Part shown: positions 23,280 through 33,249 of the stretch, piece after piece | Numbering within the stretch: the stretch's first letter is position 1 | Layout of the letters: each line of letters starts with the position of its first letter | Assembly (NCBI RefSeq): GCF_025766255.1 | Contig: NW_026516779.1 | Coordinates: 1 to 64,000, forward strand | Length of the DNA stretch: 64,000 nucleotides | Source of the DNA: Zychaea mexicana | Lineage: Eukaryota; Mucoromycota; Mucoromycetes; Mucorales; Lichtheimiaceae | Reading direction: 5' to 3' | The notes under the pieces: generated by a model | What the model was told of the DNA's origin: nothing | What the model saw: only the letters and a program-made list of their open reading frames with translations | Databases searched by the model: none | Program-made: the position numbers and the translations under genes

Positions 23280-23414
23280 GCTGCATCACGGCTCTGAAAG
23301 CGCACTGAAAGCGCTCTGAAAGTAAATTCTCACTGAAAGCACACTGAAAGCACATTGAAAGAAAAATTTCAGAGTACACTGAAAGCACTCTGAAATCGGG
23401 TTTTAACTCCAGTG
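23280..23414 (-). repeat. CTTTCAGAGTG subterminal repeats and CACTG terminus (right end)
   Basis: A cluster of CTGAAAGC / CTCTGAAA units at about 23290-23395 ends in AACTCCAGTG (23405-23414), the exact reverse complement of 2645-2654. It faces inward towards the left end. Flanking trinucleotides (TAT at 2642-2644, GAG at 23415-23417) do not form a matching target duplication. Confidence 0.6.
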
Positions 23415-23468
23415 GAGTGGGTGAAAAAAATATGACAAAAGGTGCTTTTTGCCGCGCACAGACGACAC

Positions 23469-23540
23469 GCCTTCTTGGCTCAGTTAGCTGAGCGTCTGCC
23501 TAGTAAGCAGAAAATCAACAGTTCGATTCCGTTGGAGGCA
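23469..23540 (+). tRNA. tRNA-Thr(AGT)-like sequence, possibly a pseudogene
   Basis: Folds as acceptor GCCTTCT, D arm GCTC/GAGC, anticodon stem TCTGC/GCAGA with loop CTAGTAA (anticodon AGT), and a T arm with TTCGATT loop. The internal A-box-like (TGGCTCAGTTAG) and B-box (GTTCGATTCC) sequences look good. The 3' acceptor side is one base short for full pairing and the T stem has one A-C mismatch, so it may be a decayed or tRNA-derived copy. The 5' end of the Gypsy element lies 45 bp downstream. Confidence 0.55.
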
Positions 23541-23584
23541 TTATTTCTATCCAATAGAAATTACTTTTTTTCTGTTTTTGTTGT

Positions 23585-23783
23585 TGTCGTAGCCAGATTT
23601 GGCCGGTCTTTCCTTTTTCCTTTTGTGACACCTGTCCATCATAGCACATCTAGTAACAATAGAAAACATATAAATATCCCCTTCATCAAGCAATAAACAT
23701 CATCTTTCAAGTTATCTGCTCTTACTCTTTTGTGATCTCTCTTTCTATTGGCTACGGTACTTATCCGCCAAAAGGACTCGACA
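23585..23783 (+). repeat. Gypsy 5' LTR (199 bp, internally deleted)
   Basis: Starts TGTCGTAGCC and ends CTCGACA, with TGTCG/CGACA terminal inverted bases. Matches the 3' LTR at 28316-28627 but lacks about 100 bp between two CCATC words, so it was shortened by recombination across that direct repeat. A possible primer-binding site, TGGTAGCGG, follows at 23786-23794, fitting an initiator tRNA-Met 3' end. Confidence 0.9.
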
Positions 23784-23952
23784 ATTGGTAGCGGAAGAAC
23801 GGTTTTATGGATAATAAGGAACAACCAGCAAAGAAGTAGTATAAAGACACCCCAAGTTTTCAAAAATTTCGTACAAGTCAAGATCCACTGTTGACACCGA
23901 AGAAGAATTTACTACAAGAACAGAACTTACCCCGGAATTACCTGTGCCAAAG

Positions 23953-24867
23953 ATGATCGCTGAACAACAAGCCCTACTCCTACAAGCAATCCAGAAGTTG
24001 TTGGAAAAAGACAACTCGGCTCCAATATTTCGTGCGCGTATACGTGAACCAGACACGTATCACGGTGACCGCAGCCTAGATGCTGCATTGAACTAGGTCT
24101 CGGCGGTGGAGCGATATCTGACGATGGCCAAGCTAGGCGAACACGAATGGATCGGATACGCGGTGACTTTACTACGTGGTGAGGCGGAAACATGGTGGCG
24201 ACAACAAGAGGCGCGGGTGACGATTGACGAGTGGCGAGAATTCAAGAAGCGGTTGCTGGCGACTTTCAATCCTCCAAATGCAGCACAACTTGCCCGTGAC
24301 CAACTTGCCGCAGTAGCACAAACGGGAACGGTAGCAACTTACGTTGCGCAGTTTTAGGCAGCCTGGTCCTCCATGCCTTCCATGTCCGATGAGGAAGCAC
24401 TCGATCGTTTCCAGCGTGGCCTCCACCCCACTATTCGCATGCAAATCTTGACTCGATTCCCATCATCTACGGATGAAGCGATGAAGTTGGCGCTTGCGGT
24501 TGAAGGTGTTCAACAAACAAGTCAGGTGGTGATGCAGCAAGCACAAGGTTTCCAGGCTTCGCAGCCCCTCCTCCAGCAACAACAACAGTTCGTGCAGCAT
24601 TCACATGCACAGCAACAACCGCTCGTACCTGAGTATCTTCGTTCGTCTGGTGTGGCGCCTATGGATCTGGATGCCATTCGCGCAAAAAGTGATGGTCATT
24701 GGTATTCGTCTGGTCGTGGTGGTTCGAATTGGAGGCAACAAGGCAATGATCGTAATAATGGCGGCACTAGCAAGGGTTGTTACAACTGTGGTGGCTGGGG
24801 ACACATATCTTGCAACTGTCCATCTCCCCGTCGCAACCGCCAACAGCAGAGTCGTTCTCCAAGCTAG
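23953..24867 (+). pseudogene. Gypsy gag (capsid/nucleocapsid) with in-frame stops
   Basis: One frame from ATG 23953, interrupted by TAG at 24094-24096 and 24355-24357. It has the capsid-like block WIGYAVTLLRGEAETWWRQ and a CCHC zinc knuckle near the end (CYNCGGWGHISCNC, spacing C2C4H4C). It would form the particle and bind element RNA. The stops make it non-functional. Confidence 0.85.
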
Positions 24868-27800
24868 GGAAAAGGCCAAGCGCGTCGGGATTAAAGGGAG
24901 TCCCTTCGCGCTCATTTCCATCCCTTAATGTCGTCCGAGCTGAATCCGTGTCGGTCCCCGAGGCCGAGTTGATTGATCTGTCCGAAGATCGTGCCCAGGA
25001 TGCGCAGGTGCTGCAGCGTACACTAGAGGAGGATAGCCAGTACTTTGATACTTTGTTATCAATAAAAGAAACTGATTTGCCACTGTATTCATGCTGTGCA
25101 ATGGTCGTACTGTTGATGTGTTGATTGACTCTGGTGCTACTGGCTCGTATGTCTCACCAAGGATTGTCGCTGGATTGTCTACTCGCTCAATGGTTGGTCG
25201 TGAGGTCGAAACTGCCGGTGGTCATGTGCTGTCAATTTCCAGTCAACCACGCTGTCGTTGAACGCCCAAGGCTACGAGCATCAGGCGGATGCTTACGTGC
25301 TCGACACAAAGTTCGACGTTATCCTAGGCGCGATTGGCTCAAGACTGTACAACCAGTGCCAGATTGGGCACAAGACACCTGGAAATCAGTACGCATACTA
25401 TACGTTTGTCCTCCGGCCTCGCCACACCCGGCAATCTCTCAGCTCTCTTATCTACTGTCACACCGTCAAGTCCAACGTTTGGAACGTAGCAACGGGATTG
25501 ATGAGGCGTTCGTCTGCTATGTCCAGTCCGATGGGACCCAAGACCAACCACCAGTCAGTGACCCGTTCAAGACACAGCTGGTGCAGGAGTTCGGTGACGT
25601 GTTCCGCGAGCAACTGCCCGGATTGCCTCCAGACCACGGTGTGCAACATGTCATTAATACTGGCGATGCTGATCCTGTTTCTCGTCCTCCCTACAAGATG
25701 AGTCCGCTCGAGTTGGATGAATTGCGAGGGCAGTTGAAAGAGTTGCTCGACTTGCGCCTGATTCGCCCTAGCTCTTCACCTTGGGGAGCACCAGTCCTTT
25801 TCGTGCGCAAGAAGGATGGATCCATGCGTATGTGCGTTGATTATCGTGCTGTGAATCGTCTGACCCGCCGTAACACCCACCCATTGCCGCGCATCGATGA
25901 GTGTCTCGAACGTTTGGCCAATGCCCGCCGTTTTACAAGCATCGATCTCAAGAGCGGCTACCACCAGGTACGCATCCGACCCGAGGACGAGGACAAGACC
26001 GCTTTTAACACTCGGTATGGCCAGTTTTGCTGGAAAGTTTTGCCGTTTGGATTACGTAATTCGCCACCGGTCTCCAAGCTATGATGAATGAAGCACTAGG
26101 CGAGTGTATCGATACGCGTTGTCTCGTGTACTTGGACGATCTCCTCATCTTTAGCACAAGTGACGATGAAGAGGCTCATTTGCAAGACGTGCGGCGTGTA
26201 CTGGAAAAATTGCGTGCGGCAAAGTTGGTGGTCAATCTGAAAAAGTGCGAGTTTAACAAGACCGAGTTGGAGTTCGTTGGTTACCAGGTGTCCGCTCAAG
26301 GAATTCGTCCATCAAAGAAAAAGGTGCAAGCGATTCAAGACTGGCCAGTGCCAACCAATGTGCAGGAGGTTCGACAATTCGTGGTCTGGCGTCGCATTAT
26401 CGTCGTTTCATTCGTGGGTTCAGTGCAATGGCGCAGCTTTAACCGATTGACCAAAGGTACCGGCGCGAAGAAAAGGGCGATTGTGTGGACTCCCGAGTGC
26501 CAGGAGGCTTTTGATCAAATTAAAGCCCGCATGTGTGACGCACCCATCTTGACGCCGCCTAATCCGGACAAGCATATATCTTTGAAACGGATGCATCCGA
26601 TTTTGGTGTTGGTGCTGTGCTGCTGCAGGAAGGATCCGATGGTCAACTCCATCACTGGCATTTGAGTCCAAGAAGTTGTCGTCGGCAGAGCGCGCGTACC
26701 CGGCTCAAGAACGCGAGATGCTCAGTATCCTTCATGCCTTGCGGACTTGGCGTTGCTTTATAGAGGGCCGCAAATATACTGTTTACTCTGATCACCACCC
26801 GCTCAAGTACTTCCGTTCCAAGACCAAACCAACGCCACGCCTCACTCGATGGATCGCCGAGATAGAACTGTACGATCCAGATATTCAGTATAAGCCAGGC
26901 AAGGACAACCATGTTCCCGATCTGTTGTCCCAGAGCCCAGCTTGGAGCCCGATTTTCTGTATGCGGTGAAAGCAGTGCAAGAATCGACTGGCCCAAGTTC
27001 TATGCTGTTACTGAGGACAAGTGGCCACCCATGTATAAGGACCTATTGGACAAGCACAAGGAGAAGTTCGTGGTACGGAACGACCAGATCTATCATAAGG
27101 TTCGAATTGGCAATGCTGTTCAAGAAGTGCGCTATGTGTTATTTGCTCGCCGTGCCGACTTGGTTGAGCAGTTCCACAAATCCTTTGGGCATGCGGGAAA
27201 AACGACTGTGTACGACTTGATGCACAAACGCTGGTGGTGGCCCATATGCGTGCGGATATTCAAGAATGGTTAGCTTCGTGCCAACAATGCCGACTTGCTG
27301 CCAATGCCGATCGCAATGTCCACCATGCACCGATGAAACCTTTAGAAGTGCCGCCTGTTTTTTCTCGATGGCATCTGGATTTCGTTGGTGAATTACCTAC
27401 CACTGTCAATGGTCATCGCTGGTTGCTTGTGGCCGTAGTCTACGCCACGAATTGGACCATAGCTCGCGCTGTGCCTGATGCCACTGGTGAAGCCATCGCT
27501 AACTTTATCTATGAGGAAATTGTGCTGCCTTTCTCTTGCCCGGTCGAAATTCTAACAGATCGAGGTGCCCAAGGTACTCACTTACTATTTGGGTCGTCTC
27601 AAAGTCAAGCATATCTTTAATCGCTTTCCATCCTCGTACCAATTCTAAGGTCGAACGAACCAACGGTATCCTCAAGCAGATGTTGCGCAAATACACCCAA
27701 GGCCGGATTCATCAGTGGGACCAATTTGTACAGCCTGCCCTTTTTGCCTGTCGTGTTCGCAAACACCGTATGTCCGGTTTTTCTCCATATTTTTTGACCT

Positions 27801-28320
27801 ATGGTGTGGAACCAGGTTGCGGGTGACCACTGCCTCCATTTTTGTTGCTCCCTGAATCTGACCAAGAGGATTCACCTGTGGTTTCCGGCCGTGTACCTGA
27901 AGTCCGCCGTTTGCGTGAAGCACACTGCTTGCGGATAGTCGACTCAAAGAAAACGCTATCAAGGACAAGGCCCGTTGGGATTCCATCATGAAACCACAGA
28001 AATTTTCTGTTGGTGACCATGTTCTGATGCGCCACGAAAATAAGCTTAGCCTCGAGTTTAATTGGAAGGGACCATACAAGGTGATCGCTGCTAATCCGGA
28101 TACCGATATATACAAGCTCGAGGATCTACAAGGACAAGTTTATTCTTCCTGGGTTCACACTGATCGGCTCCGCCCAATTCATGTTGCCTCAAAAATTTCA
28201 CAAGACCCTTGGTATGACCCTACTGCTACTCGTGCTGCCGAACGCCAATACATCGATGCTGCTGGTCAGATTGCTTTGTTGTTCGAGGACGACCTACAGT
28301 TTGGGGAGGGGATATTGTCG
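24868..28320 (+). pseudogene. Gypsy pol remnants: protease, reverse transcriptase, RNase H, integrase
   Basis: Protease: IDSGATGSYV near 25125-25155. Reverse transcriptase: SSPWGAPVLFVRKKDG through FTSIDLKSGYHQ and LVYLDDLLIF (about 25570-26390). RNase H: KKLSSAERAYPAQEREML and YSDHHPLKYF (about 26560-26940). Integrase: an HHCC region (FHKSFGHAG...CQQC, about 27170-27295), catalytic Asp in RWHLDFVGE, Asp in LTDRGAQ and Glu in KVERTNG, then a C-terminal GPY/F-like segment (LEFNWKGPYKVI, about 28050). The parts lie in different frames, with breaks near 26070, 26650, 26960, 27270, 27590 and 27830. Confidence 0.85.
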
Positions 28321-28627
28321 TAGCCAGATTTGGCCGGTCTTTCCTTTTTCCTTTTGTGACACCTGTCCATCGTTTGAACACGTAGTCGCTCCTCGTTAAC
28401 ACACGATTGTCAAGACACGTAGTTGTCCATTGCTTGAACACGTATTAGTCTCTCATCACAACACATAGCCATCATAGCATATCTAGTAACAATAGAAAAC
28501 ATATAAATATCCCTTTCATCATCAAGCAATAAACATCATCTTTCAAGTTATCTTTTATTCTACTCTTACTCTTTTGTGATCTCTCTTTCTATTGGCTACG
28601 GTACTTATCCGCCAAAAGGACTCGACA
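28316..28627 (+). repeat. Gypsy 3' LTR (312 bp)
   Basis: Full-length LTR from TGTCGTAGCC to CTCGACA. It contains an imperfect duplication of a unit beginning TGTCCAT and including TTGAACACGTA, the region missing from the 5' LTR. Confidence 0.9.
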
Positions 28628-29000
28628 GTTTTATCTCCTTGAGTGCGTGCTCCCTCGACCTCGCTTGTCAAGTTCACATGCTGGGTGAACACAAACAACG
28701 CCCCCGGAATGCGCAACGCCAAAGAGCAGCGCCAGTATCTCGGTACTGTAAAACAGTTCATCTCGCATCAGTCCAAGGGCGACCATAGGTTACTTGTACT
28801 TGCCGAGGTATACAAAACCGAAGCCGTCACTGGGCATCCTTGGCCACGCATGACTGAAAACAGTCAATCAAAGTACAAAGTTTTCAGCGTGCATAACATT
28901 GATTGTTCTGTAGCTCTTTTGAAGAGTGAAACTCTAGGCAATCACAAACAAACCCACCTCCATTTTACTTGGTCGCCAAGCAGTGAGCTGTACAGCTAAC
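28628..29000 (+). pseudogene. Possible relic of a Tnp2-type C-terminal domain
   Basis: The frame 28643-28999 is open and contains GTVKQFISHQSKGDHRLLVL, EVYKTEA and KVFSVHNIDCSVALL. The spacing loosely recalls the C-terminal domain of Tnp2 copy 1 (EIQYFFRHELKVD, FAFVRWHS, HCIVPVHRL). It begins directly after the Gypsy 3' LTR, so the upstream part may have been displaced. Assignment is tentative. Confidence 0.35.
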
Positions 29001-31326
29001 CGTTCCATTCCATTCGATCACAACCTCAATTACAACTTAACACACCGACCGACTTTGTCTCTTTATTCATCTCATATTTTTCCCATATTCTCAGTAGATT
29101 TTCCCCATATTCATATTTTCTCTATATAATTTCATATTTTTCCATATCCATTTCCCATAGTGTTACCCTAGATCTGTGCTCCTTAAGTAAAACTGTATTC
29201 GTAGTAATGGTACTTGCGTTTGACGATTTCTTCGTGTAAAATTAAAGACTCGATATAAAACGCGAAAAGATATACAGTTAAACACTTGACAATGCATCCA
29301 TGCTTAAGTATCATAGTGTGAAACGTTTGGGGTAATAGAATAATACAGCAGAGTCAATTAATGGGAACTGATAGACTGACCGGAATTATAGTATTACAAG
29401 ACAGCATAGGGAGCGCGTACCCATTGCTAACATCTTTGTGCCAAAATTCTTTGAATCGAGTAATCCCGGTCATCGTTATATCTGCTATTGATAAGTTGCG
29501 TAGCTACGGTTTCAGCAGGCCGGAATTATTTTGAAGTGACAAGGATAAGCTATACAGAGAGAAAGTGCTCCAGATATGACACAATAAAGCAGATCCATAT
29601 CTGACATTGCTGTAATTCTTCCAACACCTTCAGCCGGTTGTAATCGTTTGCAGATGCGAAATATAGCGTTGTGTAGATAGGAAAGCAAGGAACTTGGACC
29701 CAGCAAGCGCCGGTTCCCTGATAGTATGGCTGGATAAAAATATCTTCCCGATTAAGAAGATAATTTATTACACCTAAGCTGCCTGCAAGGAACTGGCTGC
29801 TTAAACTGCTTACAATGTCAATTTCGTAATCTCCTATATGTAATGCATGTACACTATGCGATATAGAATGCAGTTGCTTGGCCATGCTCAATATACTGAG
29901 CTTTAGTACCGATTTCGTTCTTTTCTATTATACAACTTTTTCTGTTATATAAAGAGACTTTTGCAGTTTATCTACTCAGCATATAAGTCGGATTCACGGA
30001 TCGGATCCGTATCCGCCTACCCACACGATCCGATCCAAGTTTTGCAGAACACTACGGGGGAGCTCTCCGTCTTTTCGATATTAAAATTGGCCATCTCGAG
30101 TCGTCTATGTGCCGGTTGTGCACCTCTGCTGTGGACGACCTCGACCATTTTCTTGTCTTCTGTCCTGTCAGGTTGTCTGTGTGGAACGCCGTTTGGAGTT
30201 ATCTCTTCTTCGCTGATCCACATTCCCGACACCTTTCTACGTTCATCAAATGACTCAAGCTTCCACCAACAACACCGACTTCCAGTACATAGGACAACCA
30301 ATTTTACAAACCCATTATATATTCATGAAACTAAATATAGAAGAGGTGCCCCCAAGAAACGCAGCAGGATCAGAAAGGCGTGAGCACCAGCGTGTGTAAG
30401 TGCTTGTCATTGTTTCAGTCGTATTAGCTGTCGCAGAAAAGTCTGGCTTGACAGGACGAAGCTGATTTCAAAAAGTTTCGTACAGCAACCAAGAACAAAG
30501 GATCTGACAAAGAGAATAGTTTTACGCGTAGTATATACTCATGCGTTTATTGACCTGACTACCACTTGTGATTTCATTAGCTCCGTAAAATAGGTATACA
30601 TGACTCAGCATATTGTAAGCCTTGTTCTGTTGCAAAGATCTTCAGGATTAAAGCTTAAAAGAGTGCTAAAGGTGATTACATAACAATCATAGTCGGCAAT
30701 GTGGTAGGCTAAATTGTTCAATAGGATAGTTTCCGCTGGTGCATTGGTATATACAACTGAAAGATTAACACAGAGTTTATAAATTTAGGAGAAGCCTCAT
30801 TTATGTACTGCTCACGATACAGTATCCGCACTGAAGTACCCACAGTAATCGATAAGACTGAGTATCATAAACACGTTTGTCAATGTCATTGTTTATGCGC
30901 TGCAGAAGCATATATTCAGATTTTTCGATGCTGGCATCTACAAATTTGTTTTTTCGTTATAAAGTCTTTACAACATTTCAAAAGTACGTTAAATCTCCAT
31001 TCTGGAAAGAGAAGGAGTCTTTCAGTGAAAGGATAATCATTACGATTAATATTTGCTACGACTATTTCATTCCTGCTAGAAAGTGAATCTGCTCAGACAA
31101 AATTGCGTAAGAGCTATTCAAACAAGCGATCTATATTTTTTTTACCAGGCTACAATAAAAGAAAACCATTTTCATAAACTGAGGATCGTAGTAGACAATC
31201 ATAAGCTCTTTATAACTGTTTTTTAAACCTCCTGAATAATAGCGGGCGAAAAGTCACGTCGCCCACAGCCCGTTTTGTTCAACTTTCCTTCTCCTCCACT
31301 TTTTCTTTTTTATTTTCTATTTAACA
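29001..31326. other. Sparse region between the transposon island and the first housekeeping gene
   Basis: CATATTT-type A+T repeats at 29065-29155, an unrecognised minus-strand open frame at 29891-29550 (113 codons, no motif), a LINE relic near 30 kb (separate entry), and no supported gene from 30384 to the SRP14 start. Confidence 0.4.
29991..30253 (+). pseudogene. LINE C-terminal relic with CxxC...H...C motif
   Basis: The frame ending at the stop 30251-30253 encodes MCRLCTSAVDDLDHFLVFCP followed by VRLSVWNAVWSYLF, the Cys/His tail typical of fungal LINE ORF2 proteins. It is a different family from the LINE at 1-2345. No reverse transcriptase core remains nearby. Confidence 0.6.
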
Positions 31327-31972
31327 ATGTACATTAGCAACTGGGACGAGTTCCAGAAAGCTGCGGAGGAGCTCTATGCAGCATCTCCCGAGACCGTAAG
31401 CATTAACCTGTTTGTTGGGGAAGATTACGATGGGGAACTAATGCTGTTGAATTCTATTATGTGTGCGTATATATATATTTAAATATATATATATAGACGC
31501 GTTACGTTTCGGGTTTCCGTCATACCGATGGCGAACTTATTCTCAAAGTGACCGACGATCGAACGGTAAAAAAAGAGCTTGTGAAAACAATATCGATGGG
31601 ACACGTATGCTTACAGATGTGTACAATGATGCGCTTGGCAAAAAATAGATTGTAAAATACAAGACGAATCAAGCATCCGACCTGAGGAAGTTTACAACAC
31701 TAAATATTAGTTTGATGAGCAAGATGCAAAACAAGTCCATGGAAGGTAAAGACTTTCACAACTACTTGATAACAACCAACTTTTGCGAATGAGTATAATG
31801 GGGTGTATTTGATGATATTAATCGAGGCTTTAAATGCATTCTAACAGCTGAAGCAATTGAAGCACAATTATCAGGACCACAGATACCCAAGGTCACATCC
31901 GTACCCTCTTCTGCCAAATCCTCTCCCGCACCTCAAAGTCGAAAGAAAAAGAACAATAAACGGAAAGCATAG
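31327..31972 (+). CDS. SRP14: Signal recognition particle subunit SRP14
   Basis: Exons 31327-31395, 31497-31565, 31649-31745 and 31848-31972 join in phase to 119 residues. The start MYISNWDEFQKAAEEL is not preceded by another Met in frame. Exon 2 (TRYVSGFRHTDGELILKVTDD) and exon 3 (VKYKTNQASDLRKF) match the SRP14 alpha/beta fold, which binds the Alu domain of SRP RNA and slows translation during targeting to the endoplasmic reticulum. The C terminus is Lys/Arg-rich (SRKKKNNKRKA), usual for SRP14. The 3' end faces RPS21 across only 95 bp. Confidence 0.9.
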
Positions 31973-32067
31973 AATCATTCTATTTTTGTTTCTTCCTTTC
32001 TGTTTTGTTTAATGGGATGGTAGAACTATATTATACACGCATATGCTTTTCTTTATTTGATGTTGTT

Positions 32068-32516
32068 TTACAATTGGTACGAGAAAACACTCTTAAGATC
32101 TATGTTGGATTTCAAAGAGATAGAAAGAACGAGTGAGTGACAGAAGGTCTTTTTTGTTGTAGATTTTTTATCTCGTAATAGAACACTTACAGCCATCCTG
32201 GGTAGCAAGACGATTCAAGGAATCGTCAGACTCGGCTTCACGACGGACAAAGCCGGAGAAAGCATAGGTGGAGTAGGTACCAGTCAAACGACCTTCAGCG
32301 TTGACATCGCCAACATTGATTTGGACCGAAGCGTGGTCCTTGGCAGCAATGAGGCCGTTGGTGGCAGAGCTATATATTTTTTTTTTCAGTATTCAAAATC
32401 CAATCATAATGAAACTTTCAAGTGAAATGGTCGTTAAACGAGTGGTACGAACGAAAAAACACTAACCACTTGCGGGGAATGTAGAGATCGACGAGTTTGC
32501 CTTCAGAGTTTTCCAT
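32068..32516 (-). CDS. RPS21: 40S ribosomal protein S21 (eS21)
   Basis: Exons 32516-32467, 32369-32191 and 32099-32068 join in phase to 86 residues, the usual fungal length. The start is [16 protein letters not shown] and the middle contains [39 protein letters not shown] and TQDG. A 32-base last exon supplies [10 protein letters not shown], matching the family's conserved end. The protein sits on the small subunit and helps 20S pre-rRNA maturation. An ACC/TAG-type intron after the 16th codon is in the early position common in ribosomal protein genes. Two X-box-like sites lie upstream (32781-32860). Confidence 0.92.
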
Positions 32517-33249
32517 TGTAGGGAGAGAGGGGGAGCAACTGTGATGACCTTGGTGCTGGCGATTTTTGGAAGCGCCCTTTGAGAGGAAAGCGAGTCACCA
32601 ATTCAGCAACCTCATTTTTGAAGCCACGTCTTATAAAGTACAGCTTCGTTTTGTATTCTTGTAGGTAGGTATCCATCTTCTTTTATCGACACAAGTATAT
32701 TTTCTGAACATTCGGTTACCAAGTAAGCATACACAGTGGTTGGATTTATATTGAGAGTATATTCTTAAATTTTCTTCGCAGTAACCATGGCAGCCCATAT
32801 TTCGGTGACATGTTGGCATGGTAAAGTTTAATTTTACATACGATCGGTTGCCTAGCAACCACAAGGAACAAGGTTTCTTATTGTATCATTCATAGGCGCA
32901 TGAAATCAAACAATTACTTATCGCTATTTCGCACTATCTGGATCTGGTGCCACACTACACAACACACGACTCCTTTCTTTATAAACAAACATAGCATCGC
33001 GTGACTACCAACTTGATGTATGTACTAAATCGAAAGACCTGGGACCTTAGCATTAGCGATGAACTATTGTGTTTTCAAAAAGTTGGTTTATTGCAAACAT
33101 GTTTTTGAGTGAATGATATGCGTATAATGTTGCGAGATGCGTTGCGGAAATACATGATATGTGGGATTGAAAGGTCAAGGGGAGGATAAGAAGGAGTAGT
33201 AGTATGGTAGTAGGAGCGGTGTGTTAAAATAGATATGTGAATATAATAT
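32517..33249. promoter_or_regulatory. RPS21 upstream region with two X-box-like palindromes
   Basis: GGTTGCCTAGCAACC at 32846-32860 is a perfect inverted repeat (GGTTGC/GCAACC) that fits the RFX/Crt1 X-box; GTAACCATGGCAGC at 32781-32794 is a weaker match. The rest is non-coding, running to the 3' end of the Mvp1 gene. Confidence 0.5.

Larger units (their letters stand above)
23585..28627 (+). mobile_element. Ty3/Gypsy LTR retrotransposon, decayed
   Basis: Two LTRs flank gag-protease-reverse transcriptase-RNase H-integrase coding remnants in the Ty3/Gypsy order. A purine-rich tract (about 28300-28315) precedes the 3' LTR. Five-base flanks GTTGT (23580-23584) and GTTTT (28628-28632) are a one-mismatch target duplication. 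Several stops and frameshifts and unequal LTRs make it an old, inactive copy. Confidence 0.9.

Noticed and set aside
29550..29891. Minus-strand 113-codon open frame
   Set aside because: No recognisable motif, splice context or neighbour; mentioned only as unassigned.
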